This document shows positions 22,579-30,883 of a DNA stretch of 41,704 bases, piece by piece; the stretch's first letter is position 1, and each line of letters opens with the position of its first letter. The position numbers and the translations under genes were made by a program. The stretch is from Chitinophagales bacterium (GTDB taxonomy: Bacteria; Bacteroidota; Bacteroidia; Chitinophagales; Saprospiraceae): the NCBI GenBank assembly GCA_022360175.1, contig JAKSDI010000041.1, forward strand, positions 1 through 41,704, read 5' to 3'. Below the pieces are notes generated by a model. It was given only the letters and a program-made list of their open reading frames with translations. It was not told the origin of the DNA and ran no database searches.

Positions 22579-24585
22579 TTATCTTTCAAAATGAATAGTG
22601 AGAGGATAAGTATTGCCATAACCATCAGGCATGTAGAAGGTAATGCGCATATTGTACGCTGTCAGTAATTCTATGGTACCATTTGAAGCACCATAGAATG
22701 ATTGCATTGTAATAGCATTACCATTAACGTAATAATTTTGATATTCTGAATTCACAGAGGTACTCAAAAGTGCTTTATTATTATTCTGGAAGGTGAATTT
22801 GTAATCCATCATATCCAGTATTTGCTGGTATTCTGCTCCCATTTGCTTGATAGATACTCCATTGGTCGTAAGATCTGCAACAGACCAACTACCTAATATC
22901 AATTCTTCATTAGTAGGATTGGCAGTCTGATCATCATTGAGTCCTATATTAATCCCCTGATCAGAGGAAGGATAAGCAGGATCTTCAACATCCATATTAT
23001 TCCCGATAATAGCAAGTATAGCAATCGCTCCTATAAAACCCAGGAATACAAATAAGACCCAGGTATATTTTTTCTTCTTTTTTCTGACAGGCGGTGCCGT
23101 TCTTTCTACAGTGCTAGCTCCCATAGCCACACTACCACGGCTGGAAGGCACTGCTTTAACTTCCTTTTTACTTTCTGTACGAGTAGCAGGCTGAGGGCGC
23201 GACAAACGTTGTTTGCACACTTTAATCAGATCTTCTACCTTGGGATCATCACTGATATTACTGGCTTCTGTAAAATACTGAATAGCCAATCGGTAATTGC
23301 CTTTATTCATGGCATCCTGCCCATTTTGATAGTATTGCAGGAAAGAAATACCGTTGGTACAAAAGTTAATTTGTTGCTCAATATAATCATAAGAAGGAGC
23401 CAGGCCTTGCATATAGTATTGCAGGCTTTCACGGTAAAAATCTCGCGCCTCTTCCAGCTTCTTTGATGTAAATAAGCTTTCCGCCTTGTTAATCAGTTCA
23501 TGAAATTTTTTCTTAATTTCTTCTTTCTCTGCATCCTTTTCTGCCAGTTGTTCGAGCAATTCTCGGCGCTGCTTAAATTTATCCTGAATGACCGTCAGCC
23601 TTTCCTGGGCTTCAATAAGATGCTTGCCACTACCTGCGTATTTTTGAAGATAATCGCGGTAAGCCGTTTCATTATCTTTCGCTTGTGCACTTTTCCAAAT
23701 TTCTTCTTCTTTTAGCTTCAGCAAGTTGCTTCGTGCTGCGCTTACAAATAGCCCATCAGGATAATAATTCAAATAGTTTTCATAAGCAGCCACAGAATTT
23801 TCTTGTTGTACATTTTTCCACAAGTCTTCCTCACTGACTCTTAAATGAAAAATGAATTCGCCCCCTTCATCTTTAGAGTTTTGTATTCGACCATCTACCG
23901 GTGCTTGTCGAGACCGCCCGGTAATTGTTTTCTTCACATATTGAATTAAATCAGTAGTTGTAACTGCCTGTTCTGTATTGCGCTTAAGACGTGTAAGCAG
24001 TAAGCTTGCAAATGGACTATTTTCTCCCGGCCGCCCATCTGATACAGCTTCCAATCTTCCTGAACTAAAAATACGACGGGAACGGTAGTGTTCGTCGACC
24101 ATTACACTTCTGTTGGCCACTACCAAAGAACCAGAAAAACAAGAATCTACTACTAATAATATATGGTGTGCATCTATCGCATTAATTCGCTTAATAATAT
24201 TCGCATTAGAAATATAGCGATCTTCGCTTCCCGGATGAGCATCTACTGGAATCCAGTGCCCTTCATCAAAATCTTCATCATAATAGCCGTGTCCGGAATA
24301 ATAAACCAGTAAATTATCTTCGGGAGTGATTTCTCGCTTCAATGCCCGAATTTCCTGATAAATATTGTTTTCCGTAGCCCGTTCGTCATATAAGCAGTGT
24401 ACATCTTCCTCATCAAACTGATACTGGGCGATTAATACTTCAATAAAATCTCTGGCATCACGCACAGCATTATAGAGTACAGGCCAATGCTGATACTTAT
24501 CAATCCCAATAACAAACAGATAATTTTTGCCTCCCCGAGGGCTGTATTCTCGTTTTTTAGGAGGCAAATCCAGGCCTCTTTCCAT
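22579..24585 (-). CDS. Caspase-domain (peptidase C14) protein with repeats, membrane helix and lipocalin-like tail
   Basis: The 668-residue protein begins with a caspase-fold domain (about 18-250): NYLFVIGIDKYQHW, then the catalytic pair in LVYYSGHG (His99) and LLVVDSCFSG (Cys149). Two WxxA-type repeats follow (251-288 WKNVQQENSVAAYENYL; 292-330 WKSAQAKDNETAYRDYL), then a coiled/TPR-like part (335-465), a Lys-rich stretch and a membrane helix (about 507-528). The last about 110 residues look lipocalin-like (ILGSWSVADL, YYVNGNAITMQS), similar to the lipoprotein at 19645. There is no signal peptide, so the protease should be cytoplasmic and the tail outside, suggesting a receptor-protease. It stands alone beside a repeat-rich gap. 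Confidence 0.9.
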   Translation of the reverse strand: MERGLDLPPKKREYSPRGGKNYLFVIGIDKYQHWPVLYNAVRDARDFIEVLIAQYQFDEEDVHCLYDERATENNIYQEIRALKREITPEDNLLVYYSGHGYYDEDFDEGHWIPVDAHPGSEDRYISNANIIKRINAIDAHHILLVVDSCFSGSLVVANRSVMVDEHYRSRRIFSSGRLEAVSDGRPGENSPFASLLLTRLKRNTEQAVTTTDLIQYVKKTITGRSRQAPVDGRIQNSKDEGGEFIFHLRVSEEDLWKNVQQENSVAAYENYLNYYPDGLFVSAARSNLLKLKEEEIWKSAQAKDNETAYRDYLQKYAGSGKHLIEAQERLTVIQDKFKQRRELLEQLAEKDAEKEEIKKKFHELINKAESLFTSKKLEEARDFYRESLQYYMQGLAPSYDYIEQQINFCTNGISFLQYYQNGQDAMNKGNYRLAIQYFTEASNISDDPKVEDLIKVCKQRLSRPQPATRTESKKEVKAVPSSRGSVAMGASTVERTAPPVRKKKKKYTWVLFVFLGFIGAIAILAIIGNNMDVEDPAYPSSDQGINIGLNDDQTANPTNEELILGSWSVADLTTNGVSIKQMGAEYQQILDMMDYKFTFQNNNKALLSTSVNSEYQNYYVNGNAITMQSFYGASNGTIELLTAYNMRITFYMPDGYGNTYPLTIHFER

Positions 24586-24904
24586 GGTTTATAGGGTCTT
24601 AAGGATGAATAATCTGAGTTACCAATATACACTTTTATCACCACAAAGGGAAAAGTGTTACTTAGGTGACCATGCTTGTTTTAATTTTCTTTTAGGATGC
24701 TTATAGATGTAAAACGTGTATTTGATTCGTTTTAGTAGCGGCAAGAGCAAAATGTTTATTATTAGCTGGTGCTTTGTTAAATATCAAATGAGAGATAGAG
24801 ACTTCGGAGAAATCAATACTCTAGCCGAATCCTTAGTATCAAACGTAGGACATCGCGGAAACATTCCGCGACAAACAGAGGCTTACTTACACGAGCTATT
24901 GTTT

Positions 24905-24983
24905 TTATCCACTAATTACACGGATTGCTCGAATTTTTCTTACTAGGTCTGGTATTCGTGTCATCTGTGTAATTAGTGGATAA
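24905..24983. repeat. REP/MITE-like long hairpin
   Basis: The arms 24905-24925 and 24963-24983 are complementary over 21 bases with one mismatch (core CCACTAATTACAC / GTGTAATTAGTGG). Pairing continues imperfectly inward (CTCGAAT near 24928 against ATTCGTG near 24954). It resembles ATTCGTGTCAT-CTGTGTAATTAGTGG-type dispersed palindromes that I recall from many Bacteroidota intergenic regions; that resemblance is from memory, not a search. Confidence 0.55.
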
Positions 24984-25104
24984 TACAGCCCCACCACTTT
25001 AGTGGCTAAAGAAAAATGGCCGATATACTATTAGAAAGAGGGTATCGTATTAAAGATTATAACAAAAATGGCAGGGTAGCATTTTGACTTCATCTGAAGT
25101 TGAA

Positions 25105-25130
25105 ACCTTTTTTGCTTAGGCAAAAAAGGT
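25105..25130 (-). terminator. Terminator-like hairpin after the ATP-grasp gene
   Basis: ACCTTTTTTGC (25105-25115) pairs exactly with GCAAAAAAGGT (25120-25130) around a TTAG loop. It lies about 95 bases beyond the stop of the leftward ATP-grasp gene and is the likely end of that operon. Confidence 0.55.
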
Positions 25131-25225
25131 ATGATTTTTCCGAAATCAATACTCTGATAGCTCCCGTTTTTTCAAACTTAACAAAGCACCAGCTCAAAGA
25201 GAGGCAAATCCGGAGCACATACCAA

Positions 25226-26305
25226 TTATATTTTACTGCTATTTTCCAACTCTCTGATTCGTTTCTGATAAGCAAATAAATCCAGGAAAGACTGTGCAAT
25301 ATTCCGATGGGTTTCGTATCGAATACCTTTATTACGGTTCTTTTTTGCGATTTTATAAATGGTTGACCAGTTTTTGACGATAGCTCTTAATGCATCGAAG
25401 TAAGTTCCTCTTTCAGGATCATAAATATGAGTAGGCTCTGAGCAGACACCATTGAGTTCAATAACCCTTATCCCTTCTCCCGTTTTTAAAGAATCAAAAG
25501 AAGTGCACTTCAAATCAAATCGTCCATAATAAAAGCCTTCAATCTGGTTGGCAATTTCGTCAAAAGTAGCAATCATTTCTCCATTTATGCTTGCATTGCT
25601 ATTGATGAAACGAGTTCCTTTAGCGTGATTACCTACTATGCCTAATGGCATTCTTTCTCCTTTTGCAGGAATATCATCCAATATCTCCGGCATTTGCTGA
25701 TTGATTCGATCCCATTGTAATAAGGCTCGAGAATGCTGTTTGATCAATTCCCGTATTTTGCTTTTCCCATCACCTCTTACTGATAAAAATTCTTTTGTAG
25801 TAATAGAACTAATTTGTCCTTTCTCTTCACCTGGCATTCGGTAGTACAACACTCCTATTTCCTCTGGTAAATCAATTAGTTCCTGTAATATAAAATCTAG
25901 TGGAAATTGCTCTAAATATGCCTTTAGTTCATCTTCAGATTTGATTTTCTTTACCAGCAATCCCCTAAACCCCAAATCGGGCTTAGCAATAAAAGGATAT
26001 TCAATACCTGCTCCAGATAATTGGCTTCTTATTTCTTCAAGGGAAGCCCCTTGCTTAAGGAATATAGATTTTGGACGAAGGTATTCGGGAATAATCTGTA
26101 AGGTTTGAAATTTACTCTCCAGGCCCATACCTCCAGAATATATTCCAGGATTAGCAGCTGAAAAAAAGCACATGTGACGCGCTCGCACCATCAAGAATAT
26201 CAGATATGGCGCCACCGGATAATAAAAAGCTTTGGATGGCCAATATTCCCAATTGAGCAGTTTAATAAAAAACGGCCGTTGTTTAACGCGATTCCACACA
26301 CTCAC
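25226..26305 (-). CDS. ATP-grasp family ligase-like protein
   Basis: The 359-residue protein shows an ATP-grasp fold: the nucleotide-binding segment YPFIAKPDLGFRGLLVKKI (about 103-121), an FILQELIDLPEEIGVLYYR strand pair (about 138-156), and the metal-binding end GRFDLKCTS then IRVIELNGVCSEPTHIYDPE (about 265-310). Such enzymes join a carboxylate to an amine or thiol using ATP; the substrate cannot be told here. It may be annotated as D-Ala-D-Ala ligase-like in related genomes. The start used is a GTG at 26305 that overlaps the end of the NRDE gene by 23 bases, so translation is probably coupled. Confidence 0.75.
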   Translation of the reverse strand: MSVWNRVKQRPFFIKLLNWEYWPSKAFYYPVAPYLIFLMVRARHMCFFSAANPGIYSGGMGLESKFQTLQIIPEYLRPKSIFLKQGASLEEIRSQLSGAGIEYPFIAKPDLGFRGLLVKKIKSEDELKAYLEQFPLDFILQELIDLPEEIGVLYYRMPGEEKGQISSITTKEFLSVRGDGKSKIRELIKQHSRALLQWDRINQQMPEILDDIPAKGERMPLGIVGNHAKGTRFINSNASINGEMIATFDEIANQIEGFYYGRFDLKCTSFDSLKTGEGIRVIELNGVCSEPTHIYDPERGTYFDALRAIVKNWSTIYKIAKKNRNKGIRYETHRNIAQSFLDLFAYQKRIRELENSSKI

Positions 26306-27017
26306 CTTTCAATACTATTTTGGTTTCCCGTACTCTTTCCCGAAGTAAATCATGGTAACGCATATTCATCTGGCTATCCCCTTTTTCTATACTGGTAATG
26401 CTCACCGTACGAACGATATTATTTCTGTTCATGACTACATCATTATAGATATCGCCATCTCCGGCAGTGCGGTGAAAATGAAGTATCTGATCTCGCTCAT
26501 AAGGAATTGGATACTCTTTTAGCCAGGTATCAAACCAGGCTTTTCTTTTTGCCTTCACTTCTGCTTCATACAAAGTAGAAGAAGACCAAATATGAGGAGC
26601 CGTAGCGTCTAACTCCGTAACATGGGCCTGTTTTTCATCCCAAACCAGTTCTACTAAACGACCACATTCACATAGGATCATGGTAAATGGTTCCATCCCG
26701 TTTAGTTCGTAATCAGCTATAAAAGCATCTACATTTGGGTATAGAAAATAATCTAGGGCCATCAGCCCCCTACTCCTCCGGTAAGGAGGTTTTCGATCGT
26801 GTTTTTCAAAAGCACCATTGAGAATGCACACCAATCGGTCTGAGCCTGCCATTACAATCCAGGTGCCACCTGCTTCTTCATCTCTTGGAAAAGCCAATTG
26901 CTGTCCTCCTATAAAATCAGTTGTAATACTCTCCGGAGAACGGTGTGGTGCTTCATCCCGATTGGATGTAAGCAAATATTGCCCATTTTTTTTAGGCAAA
27001 AAAGTAACTGTACACAT
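26283..27017 (-). CDS. TANGO2/NRDE family protein
   Basis: The 244-residue protein opens MCTVTFLPKKNGQYLLTSNR and continues DEAPHRSP, giving the NRDE motif (about 18-22) that names the family. Cys2 directly after the initiator Met matches the conserved N-terminal Cys of TANGO2 homologues. Other conserved segments are PRDEEAGGTWI (about 44-54) and VCILNGAFEKH. The family is found from bacteria to humans; a role in lipid or haem handling has been proposed, without an established enzyme activity. It sits between the nitroreductase (9 bases upstream) and the ATP-grasp gene (overlapping), a tight three-gene operon. Confidence 0.88.
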   Translation of the reverse strand: MCTVTFLPKKNGQYLLTSNRDEAPHRSPESITTDFIGGQQLAFPRDEEAGGTWIVMAGSDRLVCILNGAFEKHDRKPPYRRSRGLMALDYFLYPNVDAFIADYELNGMEPFTMILCECGRLVELVWDEKQAHVTELDATAPHIWSSSTLYEAEVKAKRKAWFDTWLKEYPIPYERDQILHFHRTAGDGDIYNDVVMNRNNIVRTVSITSIEKGDSQMNMRYHDLLRERVRETKIVLKGECVESR

Positions 27018-27026
27018 AATGTCTCT

Positions 27027-27704
27027 TTACTTGTAATGGATCAGAACTTGTCCTTTGGGCTTTCGGTCAATATTTGGTACCTGAACGCCCTCAGCAGGGT
27101 ATCCCACTGGAATTAATAAAAAAGGGCGCTCATTTTTAGGACGACCTAATATTTCCTGTAAAAAATTCATAGGGCTGGGTGTATGAGTAAGAGCTACTAA
27201 TCCTGCATTATGAATAGCTGTCAGTAAAAAACCAGCAGCCAAGCCTACAGATTCATTAACATAGTAATTCTTGTGCTTCTCCTCCCCTTCCATTTCATAC
27301 GCTCTCTTGAAAACAACTATCAGATAAGGAGCTATCTCCAGGAAAGGTTTATGCCAGTCTGTAGCAAAAGGCTCTAAATCCTCCAGCCACTCTTCTGACA
27401 TTCGTCCGTGATAGTTTTCGTATTCTTCTTCTTCTGCCGCTTCTTTTATTTTTTTCTTGATTTCAGGGCTTGAAACCACACAAAACGTCCATGGTTGTTT
27501 ATGGGCTCCTGATGGTGCAGATGAAGCAGTCATCACAATATGCTCAATCACTTCAAAGGGCACTTGTTTATCAGAAAACACTCTTACAGAGCGTCTTTTA
27601 TCCATAAACTCATAATACTCTTTGCTCCTATTCAGCATTTCTTCTGTTGAAAATTGCAGGCCATTATAGGCAATAAATGAGGGTTCTGTTGTTTGCATGT
27701 CCAT
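27027..27704 (-). CDS. Nitroreductase-family flavoprotein, iodotyrosine-deiodinase-like
   Basis: The 225-residue protein has the FMN-binding start RRSVRVFSDKQVP (about 37-49) and SSAPSGAHKQPWTFCVV (about 61-77). The ending THTPSPMNFLQEILGRPKNE then LLIPVGYPAEG is typical of the iodotyrosine deiodinase subgroup of the nitroreductase superfamily. Such enzymes use FMN and often dehalogenate or reduce aromatic substrates; the bacterial substrate is uncertain. It is the first gene of a leftward operon with the NRDE and ATP-grasp genes. A -7 box (TACCTTTG, 27719-27726) would start transcription only a few bases before the ATG. Confidence 0.88.
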   Translation of the reverse strand: MDMQTTEPSFIAYNGLQFSTEEMLNRSKEYYEFMDKRRSVRVFSDKQVPFEVIEHIVMTASSAPSGAHKQPWTFCVVSSPEIKKKIKEAAEEEEYENYHGRMSEEWLEDLEPFATDWHKPFLEIAPYLIVVFKRAYEMEGEEKHKNYYVNESVGLAAGFLLTAIHNAGLVALTHTPSPMNFLQEILGRPKNERPFLLIPVGYPAEGVQVPNIDRKPKGQVLIHYK

Positions 27705-27718
27705 TTATTCTCTTCGCT

Positions 27719-27726
27719 CAAAGGTA
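27719..27726 (-). promoter_or_regulatory. -7 box of the nitroreductase operon
   Basis: The minus strand reads TACCTTTG, matching TAnnTTTG. The expected start site (about 27712) is within 10 bases of the ATG at 27704, so the mRNA may be nearly leaderless. No well-spaced -33 TTG is seen. Confidence 0.45.
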
Positions 27727-27749
27727 GTAATGATTAATAAAAAACCTAG

Positions 27750-27878
27750 TATCAAATTCAAGTGCAAATACCAGGTGTAAGTGCAAAATACTTTAAATTG
27801 CGCTAGCAATTTGAATTTGCGTTTGCACTTGAGCTTGCGCTTGACTCTAAACTCGAATTTGCAGTTAAATTTGCAGTT
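27750..27878. repeat. Degenerate TTGC-type low-complexity tract
   Basis: The stretch is built from loosely repeated units of the type TTGCRTTTGCACTTGAGC with many TTGC, CTTG and AATTTG words. It contains AAATTGC/GCAATTT (27795-27812), a 7-bp hairpin with a GCTA loop. It ends just before the stop of the SDR gene. No coding frame; function unknown. Confidence 0.45.
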
Positions 27879-28568
27879 TTAAGGTGTTGAAGCAGACACT
27901 GGCAATACTTTTCCATTATAAAAATGATGGGCATTAGCTGCAAAATGCGCAATATAGGCTCCCATTTGTGTGCTGGTCATTGGGGGTTCAAAGCCCGGAA
28001 ATGCTGCCGCCAACATTTCTGTTTGGACCGCACCAAGTGCTAAGCAGTTGCAAGCGATGCCTTTATCTTTCCACTCTTCTGCAATGCATTCTGTAAGATT
28101 TGCAAGAGCTGCTTTACTTGCACTATAGGCAGCGAGTCCCGGAAATTTACTACTTCCCTGAAAGCCCCCCATACTGCCAATATTTACTATATGAGCTGCT
28201 CCTGAAGCTTCCAAATAAGGCCGCAACTGCTGGATCAACCGAGCAGGGCCCAATAAGTTGACGTCAAAAACAGCATCCCAATCTTCCATAGTCAGCTCTT
28301 GAAAAGCTTTATTGATTAATAGTCCTGCATTATTAATAAGTACATCTACCTTTCTGTATACTTCCAGTTTTTCAATCAAAGGCCGACAATCTGTTTTTGT
28401 GAGATCATATTTTAAATAATCCAACTCATCTCCTGCCTTTTCTTTAAGTTGTCTCAGTGCATCTTCATTACGTGAAAGTGCCAATACGTGATAACCGTTT
28501 TGCACCATTTGTAAAGCCGTATCAAATCCAATACCACGACTTGCGCCAGTTATTACAGCATATTTCAT
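27879..28568 (-). CDS. SDR family NAD(P)-dependent oxidoreductase
   Basis: The 229-residue protein is a classical short-chain dehydrogenase: the cofactor motif TGASRGIG (7-14), the structural NNAG (79-82), Ser132 in VNIGSMGG, and the catalytic YSASK (Tyr148, Lys152). The length is slightly short of the usual 240-250 because the C-terminal substrate loop is compact. The substrate cannot be predicted. A -7 box (TATATTTG, 28724-28731) gives a leader of about 150 bases, so it is probably transcribed alone. Confidence 0.92.
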   Translation of the reverse strand: MKYAVITGASRGIGFDTALQMVQNGYHVLALSRNEDALRQLKEKAGDELDYLKYDLTKTDCRPLIEKLEVYRKVDVLINNAGLLINKAFQELTMEDWDAVFDVNLLGPARLIQQLRPYLEASGAAHIVNIGSMGGFQGSSKFPGLAAYSASKAALANLTECIAEEWKDKGIACNCLALGAVQTEMLAAAFPGFEPPMTSTQMGAYIAHFAANAHHFYNGKVLPVSASTP

Positions 28569-28908
28569 TTAGTAAGCATTTTTGGAAAACATCATTCCTA
28601 TGAGATAAATCAAGTTGCTATATCGAATCTTGAAACTGAAAATGTCGAAAGCCCGCCAAGGTAAAATGTAATAACAATTTCAATAGTATCTACAACATTC
28701 GCCATTAATAATAACAATTTAGCCAAATATAGTTAAAGAATGATTTAAACAAAATCAAAGCCAGCAACGAACAACAGCATTATACTCTATCTAACAACAC
28801 CATATACATTATAAAAATAAAATTTTATAATTTTTACTTTCATGTTTATGGAATTTATGCTCTTCCTGCGACTATGTAATAAAGTAACTTCTTAAACCCC
28901 ATTAGACC
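28569..28908. other. Divergent intergenic region, SDR and lamin-tail genes
   Basis: No gene. On the minus strand TTTTG (28750-28754), 18 bases and TATATTTG (28724-28731) form a promoter for the SDR gene with slightly short spacing. Toward the rightward gene the sequence is very AT-rich, with a TTACTTTC box near 28837 as a weak -7 candidate. Confidence 0.4.
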
Positions 28909-30006
28909 ATGAAAATAAGAACCCATACAATAGTGGGCTCAATAGTCTTGCTATGCACTTATTTGCCTGCTCAAAATGCAGGTGATTTAATAATTACAGA
29001 GTATATGGCTAACCCCCAAGATGTACCAAATGACCAGGGTGAATACATTGAAGTATATAATCCCACTACCTATCCAGTTAGTTTATTGGGTTGTGTCATT
29101 CAAGATGCCAGTGACCTAACTGTCTCTATTAATGATCCTATATGGCTATCCCCTGGAGAATTTGCTGTTTTGGGAAGAAATATGGTACCTGATGCTACCT
29201 ACTATTTTCCTTCCAGCCCGCCACCATTTAATCTCAATAATATTGGAGGAGATCAAATTAGCATTACGTGTAATGGTACCCTGGTAGCTCACACTAATTA
29301 TACTGATAATCAACAGGCAGGGGTAGCAAAAGGACTAGCAGGGATTCACTTACATAATAATGGACAGACATTAGAAGTACATTATTCAGAGGAAACTTAT
29401 CAATTCCAATATTTGGGTACCAATTCTACAGATTATGGTTCGCCTGGTTTTGCGGGCAATACATTTATCCTTCCTGTTAGCCTTACAAAATTTGAAGCGG
29501 CCTCCACTCAAGAAGGTATTCTCCTACATTGGGAAACTGCTTCAGAATTTAACAATAGCCATTTTACAGTAGAACATAGTATTGATGGAAGTCATTTTGT
29601 AGAACTAGCAAAAATTGAAGGTGCCGGACAAAGTGAAGCACCTCTAAGTTATCAGTACCTTGATCAGTCTCCTATTCCCGGAGAGAATTATTACCGACTT
29701 TCTCAATTTGATTTTGATGGACTTCATTCCTATTCTGAAGTTCGTCCTGCTATCTTTGAATCCAATGAGATTCACCTATATCCTACACTTGCCGAAGATG
29801 AACTCACTATAAAACTTCCTGCTTATTCTGCTAAAGCTACCTTAGTAAGCATTTATAATATGTATGGTCAAAAAGTCATGGAAGAGACGATACCTGAAGG
29901 TGTGCAAAACTATCGGCTTAAAATTGCAAGCCTGCCTGGTGGTTCTTATTGCCTTGATCTAAATGAACATCAACAAAGGCCTCTCCCGAAATTCGTAAAG
30001 AAATAA
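28909..30006 (+). CDS. Secreted lamin-tail domain protein with T9SS sorting domain
   Basis: The 365-residue protein has a signal peptide (MKIRTHTIVGSIVLLCTYLP, ending near AQNAG). A lamin-tail domain follows (about 25-140: DLIITEYMANPQDVPNDQGE, YIEVYNPTTYPVSLLGCVIQ, LSPGEFAVLGRN). A fibronectin-like strand region (about 195-280: LPVSLTKFEAASTQEGILLH, NYYRLSQFDFDG) comes next, then a divergent type A T9SS sorting domain (about 285-365: IHLYPTLAEDELTI, SIYNMYGQKV, SLPGGSYCLDL). Lamin-tail domains in bacteria often accompany surface nucleases or adhesins; no nuclease is fused here. It is monocistronic, with a strong terminator after it. Confidence 0.88.
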   Translation: MKIRTHTIVGSIVLLCTYLPAQNAGDLIITEYMANPQDVPNDQGEYIEVYNPTTYPVSLLGCVIQDASDLTVSINDPIWLSPGEFAVLGRNMVPDATYYFPSSPPPFNLNNIGGDQISITCNGTLVAHTNYTDNQQAGVAKGLAGIHLHNNGQTLEVHYSEETYQFQYLGTNSTDYGSPGFAGNTFILPVSLTKFEAASTQEGILLHWETASEFNNSHFTVEHSIDGSHFVELAKIEGAGQSEAPLSYQYLDQSPIPGENYYRLSQFDFDGLHSYSEVRPAIFESNEIHLYPTLAEDELTIKLPAYSAKATLVSIYNMYGQKVMEETIPEGVQNYRLKIASLPGGSYCLDLNEHQQRPLPKFVKK

Positions 30007-30085
30007 TTATTATCCGCTCTCTTTAACCTGCGAACATGTCATTTATATCGCAAGTTTATTATTACAATCACCTAACGCGTTTTCT

Positions 30086-30116
30086 ATGCCAGCTTTTTGA
30101 AAGCTGGCATTTTTTA
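30086..30116 (+). terminator. Rho-independent terminator of the lamin-tail gene
   Basis: ATGCCAGCTTT (30086-30096), a 3-base loop, AAAGCTGGCAT (30100-30110) and then a T run. A textbook terminator 80 bases past the stop; it also separates the polysaccharide cluster from the left part of the window. Confidence 0.85.
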
Positions 30117-30285
30117 ATTAAGAAGTTGTTTAAAAATATTCCTTCCTTTTCTTGTGCTTTCTGAATCTATTAAGAAGTATTTTTTTTAAAGCGACCTATT
30201 TCCTATGTTTGCACCTGAATTTCATCTATTCAGCAATTTATCATTTATTAACACCTATCCCTTCTATTTTTAAACAAACTTTGAG

Positions 30286-30293
30286 TAATTTTG
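30286..30293 (+). promoter_or_regulatory. -7 box at the head of the polysaccharide cluster
   Basis: TAATTTTG matches TAnnTTTG; the expected start site (about 30299) lies only about five bases before the ATG at 30304, so the first mRNA may be almost leaderless. A TTG at the -33 position is not apparent, which suggests regulated use. Confidence 0.5.
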
Positions 30294-30303
30294 CTACTCA
30301 ATT

Positions 30304-30840
30304 ATGATAGAAGCATTAATATCCTCAAAAACTAGAATCAAATTGTTGATGAAGTTCTTCATTAACAGTAACACAACAGCTTACCTCCGGAGTTTAGAAG
30401 GAGAGTTTGGTGAATCTACCAATGCCATCCGCATAGAACTCAATCGTTTAGAGAAAGCTGGTTTACTCACCACCCAAACAAGCGGCAATAAGAAACTATT
30501 TCGAGCCAATACTAAACACCCTTTGTATCGCGAAATCCACAACATTTTGCTTAAGCAAATAGGATTAGATAAGATCATTGAGCAAGTTGTTGAACGATTA
30601 GGAAAAGTGGAAAAAGTGTATCTGGCCGGGGCTTTCTCAAAAGGAACAGATAGCCCAATTATAGATTTAATTCTTATTGGCGAAATAGACCGAACTTATT
30701 TAACATACCTTATTCAAAAGGCAGAAGAAGCCGTTAAACGAAAAATAAGATACCTGATATATTCAGTTGATGAGTTTGAAACGCTGGATAAAAGTCATTT
30801 CGACCCATCACCTTTATTATTGTGGTCTAAAAAGCTTTAA
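30304..30840 (+). CDS. Winged-helix regulator with nucleotidyltransferase-like domain
   Basis: The 178-residue protein has an ArsR/MarR-like winged helix (about 5-70: SKTRIKLLMKFFINSN, STNAIRIELNRLEKAGLL, then a wing GNKKLFRAN). A second domain (about 95-178) resembles minimal nucleotidyltransferases: KVYLAGAFSKGTDSPIIDLI then LIGEIDR. The usual Gly-Ser and paired Asp metal site (GSxxxGxxxxxSDIDL) is altered, so catalysis is doubtful and the domain may instead sense a ligand. Genes of this type commonly open polysaccharide clusters in Bacteroidota. It is 43 bases before the aminotransferase gene, so it may control this cluster. Confidence 0.75.
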   Translation: MIEALISSKTRIKLLMKFFINSNTTAYLRSLEGEFGESTNAIRIELNRLEKAGLLTTQTSGNKKLFRANTKHPLYREIHNILLKQIGLDKIIEQVVERLGKVEKVYLAGAFSKGTDSPIIDLILIGEIDRTYLTYLIQKAEEAVKRKIRYLIYSVDEFETLDKSHFDPSPLLLWSKKL

Positions 30841-30883
30841 AAGATTAGAGGTATAACCTCATAACTAACTTCTATAGTCCGAT

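Larger units (their letters stand above)
24586..25225. other. Gene-free 640-bp region packed with palindromes
   Basis: No credible gene is present. It holds ACACTTTT/AAAAGTGT (24629-24658), the GC-rich palindrome TCGCGGAA/TTCCGCGA (24853-24871), a long imperfect hairpin (24905-24983), CCAC/GTGG (near 24994) and a terminator-like hairpin (25105-25130). Two longer-range repeats also occur. AGCTGGTGCTTTGTTAA near 24764 returns inverted near 25181. GAAATCAATACTCT near 24809 returns in direct orientation near 25142. The region may be a landing or decay site for dispersed repeats. Confidence 0.55.

Noticed and set aside
24716-24946. 76-codon rightward frame next to the caspase gene
   Set aside because: It runs across the 24853-24871 palindrome and into the REP-like hairpin; no protein-like features.
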